A stretch of DNA of 64,000 bases from Bimastos eiseni (Eukaryota > Annelida > Clitellata > Crassiclitellata > Lumbricidae): the NCBI GenBank assembly GCA_959347315.1, contig OY365819.1, positions 21,652,089 through 21,716,088 on the forward strand. Direction: 5' to 3'. The notes beneath the pieces are model-generated. The model did not search any database, was not told the origin of the DNA, and worked only from the letters and a program-made list of their open reading frames with translations. The translations under genes were made by a program, and so were the position numbers. Shown here piece by piece: positions 60,139-64,000 of this stretch; position 1 is the first letter of the stretch, and the number at the start of each line of letters is the position of its first letter.

Positions 60139-62574
60139 CTGAGTAACTTCATCAAGTCCTGGCAATGAGAATGTAACCTTGCATGGGGTGCTACCGTCAA
60201 CGGGTCATCGTGGTGCCATCTGCCTCTGCCAACGTCCACACGGATTGATTCCATGGCAATGAGATTGTAGCCTTGCATAGGAAGTCAACAGGTCATCGTG
60301 GCGCCATCTTACGTCCACACAACATTGGCAAAGGCAAGCAGCAGCAGCGGAAAGAAAGATCACCAAATACAGTCAGCTCATCGCAAACTACCCAGTGGCT
60401 TTTGAAACCTTTGGCCCGATTAGCAGCAGCGACCTGCACTTCATTAAAGATCTACGTAACTATTAACTCTAATCACCAGTGTCCGAAAGAGTCTTACCAC
60501 CTTCACCAGCACCTTTCAATCACCATTCAATGCTTCAACGCTACTGCCTTCCGAGAAACGTTTGTCCAGACAGATCTTGACAAGGGAGTAGCTGTTCCAG
60601 AATAATAATATTCCTCTTTATTGGCTCAAACTGACAAGTTCGCAGAATAACATTTAATAAAAGTTAATAATAATAATAATCTGAGGCAGCCATATGTATC
60701 ATTTACCCTGCATAGGGTTGCAACATGGCCACCATAAATCTTCACTCATATGAGCTTCTGAAGCATTCTCTTCATACTCTATTTGCAAAAGTATGCACCA
60801 AAAAAAGTCCTCAGATTTCAACCATGCAACCCAACACACGGAATATGCAAATTTCAGTCACTCTTGATGTACTGCAACATTCTATGCACTGGGCAGTGTT
60901 GGGTATGAGTTAACTCAGATGAGTTGAAACTCATGAATTAACTCACTTGCTGCGATTTATGAGTTTGAATTTATGGTGGCGCTGCATGGAAGCAAAATAC
61001 GCAATTGCGTACCAAAAGAAAGACAAAAAATCAAAAAAATATTTCAACAATCATTTTAACGAAATAAAAGAAATTCAACTATTTACCCAAATAATTTGTA
61101 AATAGAACGAAATTTTCAACTTCGTTAGAACATACTTACAGCGTATTGATGCTTTCGAGACTCAGAATAGTTACTGTATATTAACGGCTTTCCATAGCGG
61201 ATGATAATTGAACATTTCCTGTTTAAAAACGTTCTGTTTTCATTTTGCTTTTAAATTAGTTTTAAAAAATTGCACATTTTTTAAAATTATATTTTCAATT
61301 TTGTGAAAACATTAGATGTAGTTGTGCTGATATTTTAAGTTCACATTGCTAAAGACATTAAAATTAGACATATACAATGTCCGACCAAAACGCTCAGCCA
61401 CCTTCAGCATCACCGGCTGAGAGAGAAGAATTTGATAAACTTGGTCTACGGATGCTTACAAATAAATATATCTAGGAACACTTTTAGTTGTCGACTTTCT
61501 GCTATAATGTGATAGTCAGTAAAGTTTTGCTATTAATTGTTATAGTTTGGGCATATTACATACTGGTCTTAGTGATCTTAACAATATACTAGAATTAAAA
61601 ATTTCAAATTTGTTAAAATGAACATCATGTGCGCAACATGCGTATTGCCGCTACTGCGTACCAAATTTCAAAGGCCAGTGCCACCACTAGTTTGAATTAA
61701 CTCACCTCAAAGAGTGTGAGTTATGAGCTTGATTTAATTCAGAATTTTTGCGAGTTTGAGTCATAACTGTCAATTTTAAAATAAACTCACTATTCGGCAC
61801 TTCTTCTGCCTAAACCAGTCATGTTTGAGATGCTAAATATGTGGCCTGTGGGGTTTACCTTTGACTCAGTAATAATAACCTGATTTATCCATTAATAATA
61901 ATAACAGTAATATTAGTAAATTCGTAATAATAAACTGATGATACCATTTCGCAGTAACTGTACATTAGCAAGGTTCAATTAGAACGTGCTAGTATGAGAC
62001 GTGTGAGTTGAAGATTTAACTCATTTAACAACTGAGTTTGATTTAACTCATTTCACGGAGCATGATATTTGAGTCTGAGTTTTAACTCGTTAAGAAGTGC
62101 ACGAGTTGAGTTTTGATTTAACTCATTTCTTGTCTGAGTTCACCCAACACTGGCACTGGATATGCTTTCATGTGGAAGTCTTGGAAGTTTTGACTTTTAT
62201 TTGAATGGATAATGCCTCTTTGATCTGTTCAATCAGGGTAATTAACTGCAGCAAATTAAGATCCATTCGCAAAATCGCATGCGGTATATTATTTATCCCC
62301 AACATTTTTGAATTAACACCTGAAAACATAAACCGGTGTTAACAGCTGATTTCCGTATGTTGACTGCTGGTGGGTGGTTCGTGTCATGATGAATGTTGGA
62401 CTGTAACCTATGATCACAGAATCTAGCTTAACTGAAGTTGTTGTTACTCAAAAGTCTGCAGAGAAAAAGCAAATGCACCTTTATTCAAACTAAGTCATCC
62501 AAGGACTTACCACCAGCAACCTCTTCCAACGCTGGTGCGTGAAGACGAAATCTTTCGACGCCGTATTCAGACAT
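52603..62574 (-). CDS. C11orf54: C11orf54/PTD012-type zinc ester hydrolase, nine exons, complete
   Basis: Exons on the minus strand, high to low: 62574-62511, 58609-58511, 57670-57597, 56175-56068, 55827-55756, 55395-55306, 54482-54333, 53594-53481 and 52764-52603. All borders are AG/GT with consistent phases, and the total is 933 nt (310 residues; human 315). The protein starts [20 protein letters not shown]. Landmarks are [72 protein letters not shown] and [20 protein letters not shown]. In the human protein, whose structure is known, three histidines hold a zinc ion and esterase activity was reported. The equivalents here are His265, His267 and His279, all present. The physiological substrate is not settled. 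Intron 1 is about 3.9 kb and holds a LINE and a hAT-like MITE. Confidence 0.95.
54493..54571. repeat. (TA)n microsatellite
   Basis: Long TA tract in an intron of the C11orf54 homologue, broken by two AA steps. Confidence 0.95.
56960..57355. repeat. (TATG)n microsatellite with shared 3' flank
   Basis: Same composite as 33,510-33,990: TATA/TATG tract followed by gtatgcatgtacgtacttat and an ataatcaattggat...gggcttgccgtt flank. In this copy a second ataatcgggtttgccg phrase follows at about 57,341, hinting at a short direct repeat in the element body. Confidence 0.75.
60055..60132. repeat. (TA)n microsatellite
   Basis: Long TA tract within the interrupted LINE. A short tatatagaaataactgagta phrase follows it and also occurs near 59,306 and, with changes, near 59,398. 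Confidence 0.95.
60160..60325. repeat. Tandem duplication of about 85 bp
   Basis: Two copies share tggcaatgaga, ttgcat, gggtcatcgtggtgccatct and acgtccacac, in the same order. Confidence 0.65.
60894..62152. mobile_element. hAT-like MITE with 8-bp target duplication
   Basis: The ends are inverted (CAGTGTTGGGT at 60894; CCCAACACTG ending at 62152), the start typical of hAT elements. Flanks are gcactggg (60886-60893) and gcactgga (62153-62160), an 8-bp target duplication with one difference. Both ends carry clusters of a gagttaactcat-type palindrome-like motif in alternating orientation. The 1.26 kb between has no transposase. It lies in intron 1 of the C11orf54 homologue. Confidence 0.85.
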
Positions 62575-63086
62575 AATCAAATTTTATAGCACACCAGCTG
62601 TAGTAAACCTTGTAGTAAACACAACAGTAAGTGCTGCCCTTCGAACCCACAACCACAGAAAACATTGTAGACCTGGACAAACTCCAACATATGATTGCGC
62701 CAATAAACCAATCGAAAGGTGGCGCGCCACGTTGAAATCATTTGGCGCGATACTTTGATTATCATTCTCATCATCATCATAATATTCGTTTATTGAGTAA
62801 GTAACAGGCAAAACGCTGTAGACGTGTAGAGAAATCAGATTGGGACACGAATGGCACTTGGGCACTTAGCTATGATGCTGATGCTGATGATGAGCACGAC
62901 GACGACGAGGATGATGAAATTGATGATGATCGAGTTCGGCAGTTTATTCCATTCTGTGGGACCGGTTAGCGCAAATGGCGGGTTCCACATTCTTAATTGA
63001 TCTTATTACAACAAAGTCAGCTTAATTATTGAGGTGACGATTGATCGTAATCCTCGCCTGGCTATTGCAAGAGATGATAAATGATC
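62575..63086. other. 5' flank of the C11orf54 homologue and spacer to H3 copy F
   Basis: The region probably contains the promoter of the minus-strand C11orf54 homologue. No TATA box is obvious. A (GATGAC)n-like microsatellite spans about 62,875-62,935. Homology to the H3 repeat units begins near 63,087. Confidence 0.5.
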
Positions 63087-63146
63087 AATGATGATGATGA
63101 TAATTAGCGTGTTTGTCGTTGTCGATTTCCTAAGTTAAGATTTTGT

Positions 63147-63162
63147 GGCTCTGAAAAGAGCC
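63147..63162 (-). promoter_or_regulatory. Histone mRNA 3' stem-loop (copy F H3)
   Basis: Canonical GGCTCTTTTCAGAGCC on the minus strand, intact next to a broken H3. Confidence 0.95.
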
Positions 63163-63177
63163 GTTTCTTCTGCGTTA

Positions 63178-63693
<516 letters not shown>

Positions 63694-63929
63694 CTAGGCA
63701 GGAATGAGCCTGTGATTGCGTGTTGAATGTGTGGCGTGGGGAGGACGTGGAGTGGTAGTCTGGTGAGGAGAGGAAGCAGTATGGTGTAGGCGATGATGCG
63801 TGTAAGGGTGTTGATTATTATTATTATTGTTAGTGGTATTATTATGAATTATATGAGTATTATCTGTGGGTGGCTGTGCCCTGCCTTTCGTGTATATGGA
63901 TAGGGTGAATGAATGAATGTATCTATTCG

Positions 63930-64000
63930 TATAAAGATAATAATAATAATAATATTAATAATAATAATAATAATAATTAGATTATAGATTATAATTATAT
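63930..64000. repeat. Start of AT-rich satellite spacer beyond copy F
   Basis: TAA repeats pass into attagattatagattataat at the window edge, so copy F carries the same spacer family as the array and may begin a second array outside the window. Confidence 0.8.

Larger units (their letters stand above)
58663..60690 (+). mobile_element. Degenerate RLE-type LINE between (TAA)n tracts, interrupted by other repeats
   Basis: A TAA run (58,663-58,688) is followed by reverse-transcriptase palm sequence (58,749 on: [16 protein letters not shown], then NLDDLSLGG in place of the catalytic YLDD). At 59,827-60,050 comes the region before and through the zinc knuckle ([28 protein letters not shown] with His and last Cys lost). 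At 60,383-60,605 comes the C-terminal tail ([20 protein letters not shown]). It ends in another TAA run near 60,668-60,681. The segments are separated by unrelated repeats with a tatatagaaataactgagta motif and (TA)n. Same family as the fragments in the H3 array. Many stops. Confidence 0.75.

Overview
The window is animal nuclear DNA, most likely from a marine invertebrate. The genes have short exons and kilobase-scale introns with GT/AG ends, the histone messages end in the metazoan histone 3' stem-loop, and the rest is full of LINEs, DNA-transposon remnants and (TAA)n, (TA)n and (TATG)n microsatellites. I cannot place the species.

Region 1 (1-15,680) is a tandem array of units about 2.2-4.0 kb long. 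Each unit carries a minus-strand, intron-less histone H3 gene with its 3' stem-loop. Convergent to it, on the plus strand, is a roughly 150-nt snRNA-like gene with a TATA box 30 bp upstream. The units are separated by AT-rich satellite. Three spacer positions hold a 5'-truncated LINE 3' end, encoding a zinc knuckle and a restriction-like endonuclease, embedded in (TAA)n. Only two of the five H3 copies here are open (7668-8078 and 14412-14822), and both carry changes at residues that are almost invariant in H3. The snRNA-like gene copies the U2 5' end (stem-loop I) and has a U2 stem-loop IIa with compensatory changes. In place of the U2 branch-site-recognition sequence it has a U1-like stretch complementary to a 5' splice site. 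This chimera is the most unusual thing in the window.

Region 2 (15,680-30,100) has no convincing host gene. It holds a LINE reverse-transcriptase fragment, several minisatellites, a diverged duplication (about 19.98-21.2 kb and 23.39-25.14 kb) and a tRNA-derived SINE.

Region 3 (30,100-62,600) holds three single-copy host genes that I assembled exon by exon with matching splice phases: uroporphyrinogen-III synthase (UROS, minus, 30136-38514, first exon not found), histone stem-loop-binding protein (SLBP, plus, 43991-50521, complete, 307 aa) and a C11orf54/PTD012-type zinc ester hydrolase (minus, 52603-62574, complete, 310 aa). Their introns and flanks contain a pogo-like MITE, a hAT-like MITE with target-site duplication, two kinds of LINE and (TA)n/(TATG)n blocks.

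Region 4 (63,087-64,000) is a sixth, broken H3 copy with the start of the AT-rich spacer, so H3 repeats lie on both sides of the gene-bearing segment. SLBP binds the stem-loop that every H3 copy here retains, so a trans-acting factor and its targets are physically linked.
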